58,619 nt of DNA from Shewanella sp. c952 (GTDB taxonomy: Bacteria; Pseudomonadota; Gammaproteobacteria; Enterobacterales; Shewanellaceae): positions 1 to 58,619 of the forward strand of contig NZ_BPEW01000028.1 of NCBI RefSeq assembly GCF_019654975.1, in the 5' to 3' direction. How positions within the stretch are numbered: position 1 is the first letter of the stretch; each line of letters begins with the position of its first letter. Under the pieces are notes generated by a model. That model ran no database searches. It worked only from the letters and a program-made list of their open reading frames with translations, and was not told the origin of the DNA. Made by a program: the position numbers and the translations under genes. Below, in pieces: positions 35,825 through 44,455 of this stretch.

Positions 35825-37912
35825 TTACGCAGGCTTACCCGTGGATTTAGCCAAACCACGGTGATCAAGCGGTGCAACACCAGCATCAATGCGTACCTTA
35901 GTCGCGACACCATCGATACTGAAACCATCTTGCTGTTCAATATAAGGCGTGTCTATACCGTCAAGATAAGCCACTTCAATCGTGTCTCGGCCTTGACCGG
36001 CTGCAAGGTAAAACTCTTCTTTGCTCGCTTGGCCGAGACGCGCCTCAGAAATCACTTCGGCAAAATCTTGAATTGGATTAGCAATCCCAGAGTTCACATC
36101 AGCACCTTTAACCGAGCTAGATTTTATGATCTGGGTAATAGAACGCTTAAGGTTTGGCGGCACAAGCGCGAACTCAGGCATAATATTGAGTGCTCGTGGG
36201 TTCTTACCGCCTGTTGTTTGGCTCTCAATCAATTCGGCCAATGCCCCCAACGATTCAACACTTGGTAAACCTGCTCCTAAGTTGCCGTGGCTTGCATGGA
36301 ACAGCGCCTTACCATCATTCATATTTGGATTCTTAGTCAGAATCGCATACACCAAATCCGCAATAGTCGCTTTAGCTGCAGCGCCCATTTTCATCGGAAT
36401 AGAGGTCAGCATATCCATGTCATCGTTAATGATGCATTGGCGAGTAATAGAGAAAATTTCACCATAAGTTGCTAGCGCAATATCGGTTCCATGATCACCT
36501 AAGCTGACGTACTTATACTCGGCACCAGGACGCACTTCTCGCAAGCTGCCAAATTCATCAAGCCCAACTCGCTTAGACACTTTAAAGTCACTGAGCTGAC
36601 CTTTCTTAGTCCAGCGTTCAAAAGTTTCTGTCGCCGTTTCCCAGCCGGCAAGCACAGACTTATTAGCCACATCAAGTAAGATGTTACCGAAATCAGATGA
36701 ATCATGAGTAAAGGCTAAGCCCACCATTTGCATCTGGTTCAGCCCCGCAATGCCAATGCCGCGATCGATAAGTGAAGCGCGAGCCAACTCTTTAAGGTTA
36801 TAACTGGAATAACCGTTATCCGCTTGGCGCTCAGCATGCCCTGCTTTTGCCATCAAGTGTGCACTCATTGAGTCACCAACAATATTACCGTTGCTCACAT
36901 GAATGATGGCGCTTTGCGGCTGCGCTCCAGCGGGCTCAGTGCTTTGGCCTAATGATGCTAGTATTTTATCTTTAGCCGATTCAGCGTTAACGTTTGGATC
37001 AGCGATACAGCTATTTTTCAGATCCCCCAGTTGGGGGAATGCATTAAAAGCAGCATTAATGCCATCAATACGTTCTTTATTCAGGGTTGCAGCTGCTGCG
37101 ACAATATCAGCCTGTGACGGCACGTTAAGCGCTGCAGGTGCCGAGGCTGGCGCAGGCGCAGCAGGTTGATTAGCTTCCGCTGGCATGTTGCCTTGCGGTG
37201 CAAATAGTGCTTGGAGTGCTTTAGGCATATCAGTAAATTCCTTTAACCTTTTTAAATCGGATGATGCAGCCATCTGCATCGGTTCAACTACTTCATCAGC
37301 AAGACCAAGCGCCAACGCTTCATCAGCTATTAACCAAGTATCTTGTGCAAAGAACTCAGTTAATTGCTCATCACTAAGCTTGCCATTGGACTTGTCTTGA
37401 TAAGCCTTACCCATACTCGAGCGCCACTTATCTAGAAGATCTGCGTACTCACGTAAATCTTCTGCGGTACCGACCGCGCCGCCCCAATTACTGTGGATCA
37501 TCAAAAACGCATTAGATGGCATAATTACCTGGTCAAAAGCCATGCAAATGACACTCGCCATTGAAGCAGCAACAGATTCGATGTAAATCGTTTTTTGACA
37601 CGGCCATCGGGCTAAAATGTTATAGATAGCCATGCCATCCATCACGTCACCACCACCCGATTGAATGTAGGCTTTTAGGTGAGTCACCTTACCCATAGCT
37701 TTTAAATCAGCGGCAATTTGTTTAGCGGTAAAATCCCAGCCAACATCACCATATAAAATAAGCTCAGCCACACCATTAGCAGCGGCTTTCATGCTATAGG
37801 TGCCACGGCGTTCGTCACTCGGACTAGCCATTCCTTGCGGCGCGATTAGCGCGGCGCTGACTGCTCGCGCTGTTAGTGCTAGCGTTGTTTTCTTCACTGT
37901 TGGATTCTCCAT
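35825..37912 (-). CDS. ClpP-like prohead protease fused to major capsid protein
   Basis: One continuous frame of 695 residues from the ATG at 37912 (the start is not decided by a ribosome site; the frame is open to 38038 inside the portal gene). Residues about 45-245 form a ClpP-type serine protease: AYIQSGGGDVMDGMAIYNIL, catalytic S117 in SVAASMAS, H140 in LMIHSNWGG. A Pro/Ala-rich linker (about 270-300) follows. Residues about 350-695 form the capsid shell (KRVGLDEFGSLREVRPGAEY, FHASHGNLGAG, the C-terminus with AVAYLDGIDTPYIEQQ-like strands). Protease-capsid fusions are known in some siphoviruses. The protease presumably cleaves itself off during prohead maturation. Confidence 0.88.
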   Translation of the reverse strand: MENPTVKKTTLALTARAVSAALIAPQGMASPSDERRGTYSMKAAANGVAELILYGDVGWDFTAKQIAADLKAMGKVTHLKAYIQSGGGDVMDGMAIYNILARWPCQKTIYIESVAASMASVICMAFDQVIMPSNAFLMIHSNWGGAVGTAEDLREYADLLDKWRSSMGKAYQDKSNGKLSDEQLTEFFAQDTWLIADEALALGLADEVVEPMQMAASSDLKRLKEFTDMPKALQALFAPQGNMPAEANQPAAPAPASAPAALNVPSQADIVAAAATLNKERIDGINAAFNAFPQLGDLKNSCIADPNVNAESAKDKILASLGQSTEPAGAQPQSAIIHVSNGNIVGDSMSAHLMAKAGHAERQADNGYSSYNLKELARASLIDRGIGIAGLNQMQMVGLAFTHDSSDFGNILLDVANKSVLAGWETATETFERWTKKGQLSDFKVSKRVGLDEFGSLREVRPGAEYKYVSLGDHGTDIALATYGEIFSITRQCIINDDMDMLTSIPMKMGAAAKATIADLVYAILTKNPNMNDGKALFHASHGNLGAGLPSVESLGALAELIESQTTGGKNPRALNIMPEFALVPPNLKRSITQIIKSSSVKGADVNSGIANPIQDFAEVISEARLGQASKEEFYLAAGQGRDTIEVAYLDGIDTPYIEQQDGFSIDGVATKVRIDAGVAPLDHRGLAKSTGKPA

Positions 37913-39359
37913 TCGTGGGGTCGTTGTCTGTGACCATTTGATTTTCGCGGTTGTATTCCACCTCGCGTTTACGCTGGCGTTTAACTTCCGCAGGATTTCG
38001 GCCACGAGCGCGAGCCCACTCAGCCTCGGTTGCTGCATTACCGGCGATCATCGCTTGCCAACCTTTGGCCTCTTTGTGCGGGTCAATCCATGGCATAGTT
38101 GGACCATAGTAAACGCCGTCAAATAGGGTGTTTATGTCAAGGTTTGCAGGCAGTACTAGCGGATCAACTTTGTTGAGCTGCTCCATCTTGAGCCAATTGC
38201 GATAAACAGGCCGCGACCATCCCGCACAAAACCATTGCTGCATAATGCGGTTTGACTCATCTTGCTCGACTAACTCTTGGCGCTGACTTGAGTAGCTGCC
38301 ATCATAGTCGCGTGAGATTGATGAGTAGCTACCACGGGTACCCGCAGCAGCGGCTTTTAATTGGCCGTTACGAAAATCAACTAAATGCACATTAGGACGA
38401 TTAGATTCTAATGTGTCGATATCCTCACCGGGCGCTAACGTAGTTGTCATGCCTGGGCTGAATTTAATATCTTGGGTTTTGGTATCTGGGTTATATGCAT
38501 CAGGAGAACCACGCTTGATCACAAAAGCTAACGCGGCTGATATTCTGGCTGCGACTCGCTCTGACTCTTCATAATCTTTAATGTCGCCAAGACGGGTCAT
38601 GATGCCGTGAAACAAGCTCACACCGCGCAGTTGATGCAAACGTTTAAACAAGCCCAAATGCAGCATTTTACTTTTGGCTATCGGTTTGGTTTTATGACGA
38701 AAGCCTAGTTTGTCGGCGGGGTGATCAAGCAATACATGTACGTTAATCACCTGCCCCCAAGCATTAACCTCTAAACCTTGGCGAATACGCTTAGCCACAT
38801 CGTTAAGTTCAAACGGCACAAAATCCGGCTCTAATGCCTCAATTGAATACGGGGTACCTTGCTCGTTTGGATGAATAAGCTTAGGCACTCGGCCTAAAAT
38901 ATGTTGGCCAAACACTTCACCATCACGTAATGCAGTGCGCAGCGCTAAACGCTCCAATTCGGGGCGTGAATAGCGGCCAGTAACATCGGGCTTTAATGAC
39001 CAGTTACCAAAACGGCGTTGTAACTCATTGGCTAAGTCGTCAAGAATGTTCCCATCTAGATCACGTGGCTGCGGTTCAACCACGATCCCTTGCGAGCCAA
39101 CAACTCGCTCCTCCATTCTATCGAGTATGCCAATACTTAAATCGTGGTTTTCATCGAGCCAACGCGCTTGCTCGCGTAGGCTTTTACCCGCGGCAAATAC
39201 AGCTTGGTTTGCGCCTCGTGTCTCTTTTTTCGCTTTATGAGTTCGGCTTTGGCTTGCAGCCTCATATCCTTTGATGTTCTCGTAGCTCTGCCTTGCGGCT
39301 TCCCGCTTTAGCGCCCAGATGGGAGCAACTGAGACGATAGCGTCATTTAACCAACCCAT
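37824..39359 (-). CDS. Portal protein (lambda gpB family)
   Basis: 511 residues; a dodecameric ring at the capsid vertex through which DNA enters and leaves. Typical for the lambda portal family: LDENHDLSIGILDRMEERVV(G), the GIVVEPQP loop and the central PADKLGFRHKT and RGVSLFHGIMTRLGDIKDYE region. The C-terminus is basic (KRQRKREVEYN). It overlaps the protease-capsid gene. The ATG at 39359 follows gpW by 24 bases. Confidence 0.92.
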   Translation of the reverse strand: MGWLNDAIVSVAPIWALKREAARQSYENIKGYEAASQSRTHKAKKETRGANQAVFAAGKSLREQARWLDENHDLSIGILDRMEERVVGSQGIVVEPQPRDLDGNILDDLANELQRRFGNWSLKPDVTGRYSRPELERLALRTALRDGEVFGQHILGRVPKLIHPNEQGTPYSIEALEPDFVPFELNDVAKRIRQGLEVNAWGQVINVHVLLDHPADKLGFRHKTKPIAKSKMLHLGLFKRLHQLRGVSLFHGIMTRLGDIKDYEESERVAARISAALAFVIKRGSPDAYNPDTKTQDIKFSPGMTTTLAPGEDIDTLESNRPNVHLVDFRNGQLKAAAAGTRGSYSSISRDYDGSYSSQRQELVEQDESNRIMQQWFCAGWSRPVYRNWLKMEQLNKVDPLVLPANLDINTLFDGVYYGPTMPWIDPHKEAKGWQAMIAGNAATEAEWARARGRNPAEVKRQRKREVEYNRENQMVTDNDPTNGESNSEENNASTNSASSQRRANRAARNG

Positions 39360-39383
39360 GAATATTCCTTAGCTCAAATGTGA

Positions 39384-39587
39384 TTAAAATTGCGCTTGGC
39401 CAAAACCTGCATTTGGCGCAGAGTATCCACGCACTCGGCGCTCCCACTCCAAACGGCCTGCACGAATAGCCTCTAAATCTTCACTGCCCATGGTCTTACC
39501 GTTAAGGGTGACGATTTTGCCGTCTAATACGTCCAGTTCTGCGGCAAGATAAGCCTCTACCATTTTCTGTGCTTGAGCTTTGCTCAT
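39384..39587 (-). CDS. gpW-like head-tail joining protein
   Basis: 67 residues, equal to lambda gpW (68). Helix-strand-strand-helix pattern: AQKMVEAYLAAELDVLDGK, VTLNGKTMGSEDLEAIRAG, then RLEWERRV. Start ATG overlaps the terminase stop as ATGA, which decides it over the upstream frame opening at 39620. Order A-W-B is as in lambda. Confidence 0.85.
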   Translation of the reverse strand: MSKAQAQKMVEAYLAAELDVLDGKIVTLNGKTMGSEDLEAIRAGRLEWERRVRGYSAPNAGFGQAQF

Positions 39588-41593
39588 AACCAACCTCCTG
39601 TGCCTGTGTTGCCAAGCCAACTATTTGTTGAGTTGCTGCGTGATTCTGAATGGGGTTTATTGGGCTCGGTTTGAGCCATGTCTTGCTCACTTTCATCGTT
39701 GTCATTGGCGGCAACGGGGATTTTAGCTAGCTTTTCTAAATCGATACCAAACCGTTCTTGAGCGATATAGAGCGCAGCCATGGCGTACACTAAGCAATCA
39801 AGCGCCTCGTTACGGCGACCTTGTTCATCCCAGCGATAAACAAGGCGACCATTTAAACGCTTTGGGATTTTGCGCTCAGAGGTAAGCTGCTGCAGCTCGG
39901 CATCGTCACAAATAGACTCGTTAAGCGGCAGATGAATGGCACCAGGTTTACGAACGTGTTGATCGGGCGCAATGCGCAGCATCGACATAATCAGTTCTTT
40001 GGCGTTATCGGTACCCACCTCGGTGAGGTACACCCCTTTACGAGTTTTCTTTCTGGGGAAATTGGCAATAGGCTTGCCGTAAACATTGGCGCCTTTAACG
40101 GGGATAACTTTCATCACCCCAAGTTTTTTACTCATTGAATAAACAGTATCAGCATAGTGACCGCCGGAATCCCAAGCGACTATGCCTAAGTCCAAACGAA
40201 CGCCATCAGCGCGAATATAAGATTTCTGTAATCGCTCCGCGACTTTATCAAGCAGCACTTGATTGGCGGGGTCACCATTGAGAATAAACCTATAGACTAA
40301 GCAACACTCTTTACCTGCGCCCCAGCCCCAAACACGCCCTTCATAACGATCATCTTGGGTATCAATACCGGCTGTTAAGTAAACCACCCAATCGGGCAGT
40401 TTGTTGTCGGGGTACATTTCGCGGCGGCGGGCTAAATCTTCCCACTCTAAACGCTCGCCATTGTCGTTATCCCAAGGTAAACCCAGCTTGGTATTAACAA
40501 AGGTTTGCATCTTCTCGCGATCGCCTTTGGCCTTATAAAACTCAGTGACCAGCTTTGCCCAGCTATTAAGCGAGTTGTAGCCCGACCAAATATGAATCGA
40601 CACATTGGCGGGAGTGCTAACATCGTTGCCGTCAGCATCATAAAAATCTAAGTAATCGGTGGTACGTATGCAGGTATTTTCACAAATCCAAATAGCGCGG
40701 GGATCAAGCTCCATATCATCGAGTTGATTATTCTCGATGCAGCAACCGCAATGCTCACACAAGTAGTAAGCTGTGCTTGGGTCTGGATTGCCGTTGCTAT
40801 CGCGCAACCACTTAATACCAAAACTATCGTCAACGCCGCCCCAGCGTAGCTCTTGCAGCTCACCGCAGTGTGGACAAGGCAAATTGAATTTAAAAAGGTG
40901 TGGGCTTTCACTGCATGCCTTTTCCATTTGGCAAGTGCCAAGCACTTTAGGCGTTGAGCCCCTAATTGATTTAGGGAACATCGACAATTCAACACGAGTG
41001 TCACCTAATGAGGTCGCGTTACCCTCATGCTCAATGGATTCATCAAAACCCGCTAATTCATCATAAATAACATCATCGGTTGATATTTCACGGTAATTAG
41101 CAGCAGCGGTACCACCGCGCACCATAAAGGTTTTACCGTTAGTAAAAATTTTATCTTCTAGTGTGCTGTCTTTATGTTTACGCCCGAGCCAAGGGGCGAG
41201 CTTACGCCAAACGGGAACATCGCGGATCGCCGTTTCAACGTGCTTTTTCATAAAGGTTTTAGCCTGACTATCACGAGGTTGGTAAACCAACACATTTCGC
41301 TTTTTATGCTCAACCTTGTAAGCACCGTTGGCCATCAGCATTTTGGTATAACCGACACGCGCTGATTTCATTAAATTCAGCGTACTGATTTGGTCATTAC
41401 CCATGGCATTTAAGATACCAATTTGAAACGGTAGGCTTTCCCACTTGCCCTCGGTATAAGAGGACTCTGACGACATATAAAAATTTGTGTCTGCGTATTC
41501 AGCGCAAGTTAAAATAGGAGGACGATAGAAAGAACGCAAACCCATTGCTACGGCGGCTTTCAGATTTTTAATCTGCGCTGCCGATATATTCAT
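39584..41593 (-). CDS. Terminase large subunit (GpA family)
   Basis: 669 residues; packaging motor and cos-cutting nuclease. ATPase motifs: KSARVGYTK (residues 76-84, the GpA version of Walker A), Walker B DDVIYDE with D178/E179. A zinc-finger-like pair CPHC...CEHC lies at about 240-290. The nuclease domain begins at TAGIDTQDDRYEG. Lambda-type terminases generate cos ends, so a cos site should exist, but I cannot place it. Its start lies inside the small-subunit gene (26-base overlap). Confidence 0.95.
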   Translation of the reverse strand: MNISAAQIKNLKAAVAMGLRSFYRPPILTCAEYADTNFYMSSESSYTEGKWESLPFQIGILNAMGNDQISTLNLMKSARVGYTKMLMANGAYKVEHKKRNVLVYQPRDSQAKTFMKKHVETAIRDVPVWRKLAPWLGRKHKDSTLEDKIFTNGKTFMVRGGTAAANYREISTDDVIYDELAGFDESIEHEGNATSLGDTRVELSMFPKSIRGSTPKVLGTCQMEKACSESPHLFKFNLPCPHCGELQELRWGGVDDSFGIKWLRDSNGNPDPSTAYYLCEHCGCCIENNQLDDMELDPRAIWICENTCIRTTDYLDFYDADGNDVSTPANVSIHIWSGYNSLNSWAKLVTEFYKAKGDREKMQTFVNTKLGLPWDNDNGERLEWEDLARRREMYPDNKLPDWVVYLTAGIDTQDDRYEGRVWGWGAGKECCLVYRFILNGDPANQVLLDKVAERLQKSYIRADGVRLDLGIVAWDSGGHYADTVYSMSKKLGVMKVIPVKGANVYGKPIANFPRKKTRKGVYLTEVGTDNAKELIMSMLRIAPDQHVRKPGAIHLPLNESICDDAELQQLTSERKIPKRLNGRLVYRWDEQGRRNEALDCLVYAMAALYIAQERFGIDLEKLAKIPVAANDNDESEQDMAQTEPNKPHSESRSNSTNSWLGNTGTGGWL

Positions 41594-42095
41594 CTAGTAA
41601 ATCCTCAATGGTTTCTGCTAACTCTGAGACAGTATTTTGACTTTTGATCACCTCGGTTTTCATCGCCTCGATAAGCTTGTCTGAAATATCAGGAAACTTA
41701 CGTTTCATGCGGATATGGATCTGATCTAAAACAGGGGCAACTTGCGCAGCAATACGATTCAGCACAAAGATATTAAAACCAACATCAACCACTTCTTTAC
41801 GGTCTTTTTCGTTTTTTAGCTCTTGGCCATCGGCCTGCCCTTTAGTCAGTCGCCAACGCTCATAATCAATATTGGGCTTGTCGGGTTCATTATCTTCTAG
41901 CTGATGCTTTCCACGCTCATTACCGACACGGTTTGCCACCACATCGCTCATGGTATAAAGACATTCGCGGCCCTTTTTACTGTGTATAGGCACTGCCCAC
42001 TTATCGAATGCTTGGGTACTAATGCCAAGGCTGCGACAAAGGTCTGTTTTATTGAGTAATAGCGGCTCAGTCTTTTGCGCTTTAATTTGAGCCAT
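41568..42095 (-). CDS. Terminase small subunit (Nu1 family)
   Basis: 175 residues (lambda Nu1: 181). N-terminal winged-helix DNA-binding domain: LNKTDLCRSLGISTQAFDKW, then a linker, and a helical dimerisation domain with VVDVGFNIFVLNRIAAQVAP. Position immediately before the large subunit fits. It should recognise the cos site. Confidence 0.85.
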   Translation of the reverse strand: MAQIKAQKTEPLLLNKTDLCRSLGISTQAFDKWAVPIHSKKGRECLYTMSDVVANRVGNERGKHQLEDNEPDKPNIDYERWRLTKGQADGQELKNEKDRKEVVDVGFNIFVLNRIAAQVAPVLDQIHIRMKRKFPDISDKLIEAMKTEVIKSQNTVSELAETIEDLLDEYIGSAD

Positions 42096-42102
42096 ACAAC
42101 AC

Positions 42103-42348
42103 CTATATATCGGTTATTTTGTCTAACTTGGCTTGAACCAATTCTTTTTGCAGATCTTTCAACTCAGTATCCCGACGATTTTTCTTTGCTTGATAAACCC
42201 AGTTGATCACAAAGGTTAATGCCGCAAACAGTATGCCTATCCATAGGGCTAGTTCATTCACTGAAACGGCTCCTCCTGCAGCGGTAGTGAACGAGGCACT
42301 ATAGGCCGCTGTTGAAACCGCTTTTTGTGTAGTTGGATCACTAATCAT
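42103..42348 (-). CDS. Putative holin
   Basis: 81 residues. A hydrophobic helix at about 33-52 (LALWIGILFAALTFVINWVY) is followed at once by a basic, charged tail (QAKKNRRDTELKDLQKEL), the usual layout of a small one-TM holin. The ATG at 42348 has a GGAG site eight bases upstream and overlaps the Rz1-like stop as ATGA, so this start is preferred to 42396. Position in the lysis cluster supports the call; holins diverge too much for firm family naming. Confidence 0.7.
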   Translation of the reverse strand: MISDPTTQKAVSTAAYSASFTTAAGGAVSVNELALWIGILFAALTFVINWVYQAKKNRRDTELKDLQKELVQAKLDKITDI

Positions 42349-42626
42349 TGTTTCGACTCCCGCCATTGGCGCAGCCTTACCCAATCCGCCTCGCACTTGG
42401 CTATGACGTTTAGCAGTAACAAGCTGTATTCAAGATGCAATTGGTTAGAAAGTGGGTTTGAGGTTTCGCTCAATGGGGGCGGTAAGCACTGGCTGATCAT
42501 TTCGCTTGGCGCTAATACATATTGGGTCTGAGTAGTGATCAGGGTGCGCACAAGTGGCGGCTTGCTTGAGCAAGCGCACAGCATCAGCAGGCATAACACT
42601 ATTAGCCCATGCTTGAACGGTTTCAT
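42345..42626 (-). CDS. Rz1-like outer-membrane spanin lipoprotein
   Basis: 93 residues. Lipoprotein signal with lipobox LMLCAC (cleavage before the second Cys) followed by a Pro-rich region (SKPPLVRT, LPPPLSE). It largely overlaps the Rz-like gene in another frame, as Rz1 does in lambda. It pairs with the Rz-like protein to fuse the inner and outer membranes at lysis. Start ATG at 42626 after GGGATCACCAG. Confidence 0.8.
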   Translation of the reverse strand: MKPFKHGLIVLCLLMLCACSSKPPLVRTLITTQTQYVLAPSEMISQCLPPPLSETSNPLSNQLHLEYSLLLLNVIAKCEADWVRLRQWRESKQ

Positions 42627-42972
42627 CTGGTGATCCCCTAATTTCATTTAGCAACTTGCTCTGATGGCGAAAGGCGCTCTCAATTACCGCCTTTGCTTTA
42701 GCATTTTGCTGATTTAGTTTTGAAACTTGTTGAGCTTCAATTATCAAACTCAGCTTTTCAGCTTCTACCTTTGCAACTTCAGCAGATACAGCATCAAGAT
42801 CGCTACGCAATACCGCCTTGGCTAATGCCAGCGTTTCAATCTCATGTGTTTTTATCGCAACTTCTGCTCGACTGAATTTAAGCGCAGCGCCTAACCCAAC
42901 CAATGCCAGAATAAGAAAACCAATCAAATACAAGTGGAACGAACCACCACTAGAAATGAGTCTTTGCCACAT
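42445..42972 (-). CDS. Rz-like inner-membrane spanin
   Basis: 175 residues. An N-terminal TM helix (about 12-30, LYLIGFLILALVGLGAALKF) anchors a periplasmic coiled coil (about 35-105). The last part contains two Cys. The start at ATG 42972, seven bases after AGGAG, is preferred over the TTG one codon earlier. It overlaps the lysozyme gene by 23 bases and contains the Rz1-like gene. Confidence 0.82.
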   Translation of the reverse strand: MWQRLISSGGSFHLYLIGFLILALVGLGAALKFSRAEVAIKTHEIETLALAKAVLRSDLDAVSAEVAKVEAEKLSLIIEAQQVSKLNQQNAKAKAVIESAFRHQSKLLNEIRGSPDETVQAWANSVMPADAVRLLKQAATCAHPDHYSDPICISAKRNDQPVLTAPIERNLKPTF

Positions 42973-43450
42973 CAATTAACTCCTTTAAGCACACTCTACG
43001 TTCAGCCTCTCGGCGCTTGATTAATCCTGGTAACTTTTTGCCCTTGGCATATACCCAGCGGCTCAACTCATTACAAGCCCCATGCCGATCAGCCGCTAAT
43101 AGCTTTTTACGCAAGGTTGATGTTTTAAAAGCCTGTGCACCGACGTTATAGATAAAACTCAAATATGCGGCGTGTTCGCTCTTGGTCAATACGACAGGGT
43201 GCGTTAAGCGCAGCAGCTGCCGATCAAACCTCGATAAATCGGAGGCCAGCATTTCTAAGCATTGTTGTTCAGTAAAAAACTGTCTTGGTTTTAATTCTGT
43301 TCCCGTGTGGCCATAACAAGCAGTAAGCACACCAACGGGATCAATATAGGTTTCAAGAACGCGTCCCTCATGAGGAATGACCAGAGTTGCACCACCAAAG
43401 GCAACTGCAGCAGCCAAACCAAAGCCAGCTAACTTTTGAGATAGATTCAT
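42950..43450 (-). CDS. Phage lysozyme (GH24), probable SAR endolysin
   Basis: 166 residues. Catalytic triad pattern of GH24: IPHEGRVLETYIDPVGVLTA with E, D and T spaced as in T4/P21 lysozymes, then CYGHTG. An N-terminal hydrophobic, Ala/Gly-rich segment (LAGFGLAAAVAFGGATLVI) is a signal-anchor-release type, so export could be Sec-dependent with activation on release; the free Cys of CYGH supports comparison with P21. Start ATG 43450 after GGTGG. Confidence 0.92.
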   Translation of the reverse strand: MNLSQKLAGFGLAAAVAFGGATLVIPHEGRVLETYIDPVGVLTACYGHTGTELKPRQFFTEQQCLEMLASDLSRFDRQLLRLTHPVVLTKSEHAAYLSFIYNVGAQAFKTSTLRKKLLAADRHGACNELSRWVYAKGKKLPGLIKRREAERRVCLKELIDVAKTHF

Positions 43451-43470
43451 CAAACCACCAATTAACAGGC

Positions 43471-43498
43471 AAAAAAATGGCTCCGATTAAGGAGCCAT
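43471..43498 (-). terminator. Terminator upstream of the lysis genes (tR'-like)
   Basis: Stem ATGGCTCC / GGAGCCAT with loop TTAATC, then T6 on the minus strand, 18 bases before the lysozyme start. In lambda a terminator in this position is what the Q protein must overcome. Confidence 0.88.
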
Positions 43499-43644
43499 AA
43501 AAGGCGATAGAAGGTAGCCCCTACAAACAAGGTGTTACTAAGCGTATATAAATCTAACCGTTTTAAAGGGAGTTAAAAAGGCACTATTCGACCGAAAAGC
43601 GGTAACAATCGACCGATTTAGGTGATTTTGCATCTAGTTATCGG
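43499..43644 (-). promoter_or_regulatory. Probable late promoter region with TCGGTCGA repeats
   Basis: Gene-free segment between the 141-residue gene and the tR'-like terminator. On the minus strand it carries TCGGTCGA twice (43609-43616 and 43588-43595, 21 bases apart, two helical turns) and a TTATATAC -10-like element near 43545-43552. The repeats may bind a regulator; this is inferred. Confidence 0.5.
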
Positions 43645-44070
43645 TTAACTGATTTTGGCCGCATTAAAGTAAGCCAATCTACTATGGCCTGGAGTTGGTG
43701 AGCCATCCGCCAAGCCACTATTACTCTCAGACATAAAACCCAGCTCTCGAACAGGTAAGAATTTTTGATGACGCCGCTCAAGTTGCAAAAAATTTAGCGG
43801 AAAATCATCCAGCCCATACTTGTAGCTTGAGTAATAGATCAAAAAATTTGAAAAATCACAAGAACCGCTTGTCTTGTCAAAAAGCTGTGAAAAGAACTCA
43901 ATCACCCCTAATTCATATGACAAGTACTTCATCTTAGAATCAATACTCAATGACCTGAATTGAATATCATCGATTGAACTTGCCATTAGCATAGAGGTTG
44001 AAACCAACTCGCTAACAGTCTTGAACAATCTCTTCTCTCGTTCATTCCAACAGTCCATAGATTTAGCCAT
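43645..44070 (-). CDS. Unknown protein upstream of the lysis genes
   Basis: 141 residues, soluble, mostly helical in the first 110 residues (SELVSTSMLMASSIDDIQFR). Not recognised. It lies on the minus strand between the probable late promoter and the inserted cassette. Its end is close to the regulatory repeats. Confidence 0.55.
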   Translation of the reverse strand: MAKSMDCWNEREKRLFKTVSELVSTSMLMASSIDDIQFRSLSIDSKMKYLSYELGVIEFFSQLFDKTSGSCDFSNFLIYYSSYKYGLDDFPLNFLQLERRHQKFLPVRELGFMSESNSGLADGSPTPGHSRLAYFNAAKIS

Positions 44071-44455
44071 TTACAAAACAATAAATTACATTTTAGTAGC
44101 TTTTAGCTGTTCTACCTGAAAATGATCGTTAAGTTGGCATGTTGGATCAAAATAACAGCAGATGAGAAACTAATAGTTAATGATGTTAAAAAAGCAACAA
44201 AATCAGTTACTAGTAAATAAATTGAATAACTGGGTTTAGTGAGGCTTAGATCGCAACGAATAAAACAACAACCAACCCTCCAAATTTCTCATATGTAGTA
44301 AAGCTCTGCGAGTCCCCGCCCCCGCAGTTCCCCGAGTCAGAAGGACCCATTTCCATATTTAATACTAATATACTGAAAACATTCCTAAACAAGGGTATAA
44401 TCTCTATCGTTTTTTAGATCATCTTGCACAGCCGGCGAACAAAGGAACTGTTTTA
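44071..44455 (+). promoter_or_regulatory. Gap with promoter of the ATPase-STAS cassette and a GC-rich patch
   Basis: 385 bases without a gene, very AT-rich. A TATAAT element at 44396-44401 with a poor -35 (CTGAAA, 17 bases upstream) could drive the cassette; AAGGA precedes its ATG by nine bases. A compact C-rich patch at 44305-44336 (GCGAGTCCCCGCCCCCGCAG within it) contrasts strongly with its surroundings; CTGCG/CGCAG ends could pair. Confidence 0.45.

Noticed and set aside
35861..36268. Plus-strand 135-codon frame in the capsid gene
   Set aside because: It is antisense to the capsid domain, has no ribosome site and no recognisable protein.
37824..38038. Protease-capsid frame extended upstream into the portal gene
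   Set aside because: The first 42 codons lie inside the portal gene and show no protease similarity; the later ATG is more likely, though no good ribosome site decides it.
44305..44336. Possible tRNA 3' end as an attachment site
   Set aside because: Only a T-arm-like string is seen; no acceptor or anticodon arm can be folded around it, so no tRNA call is made.
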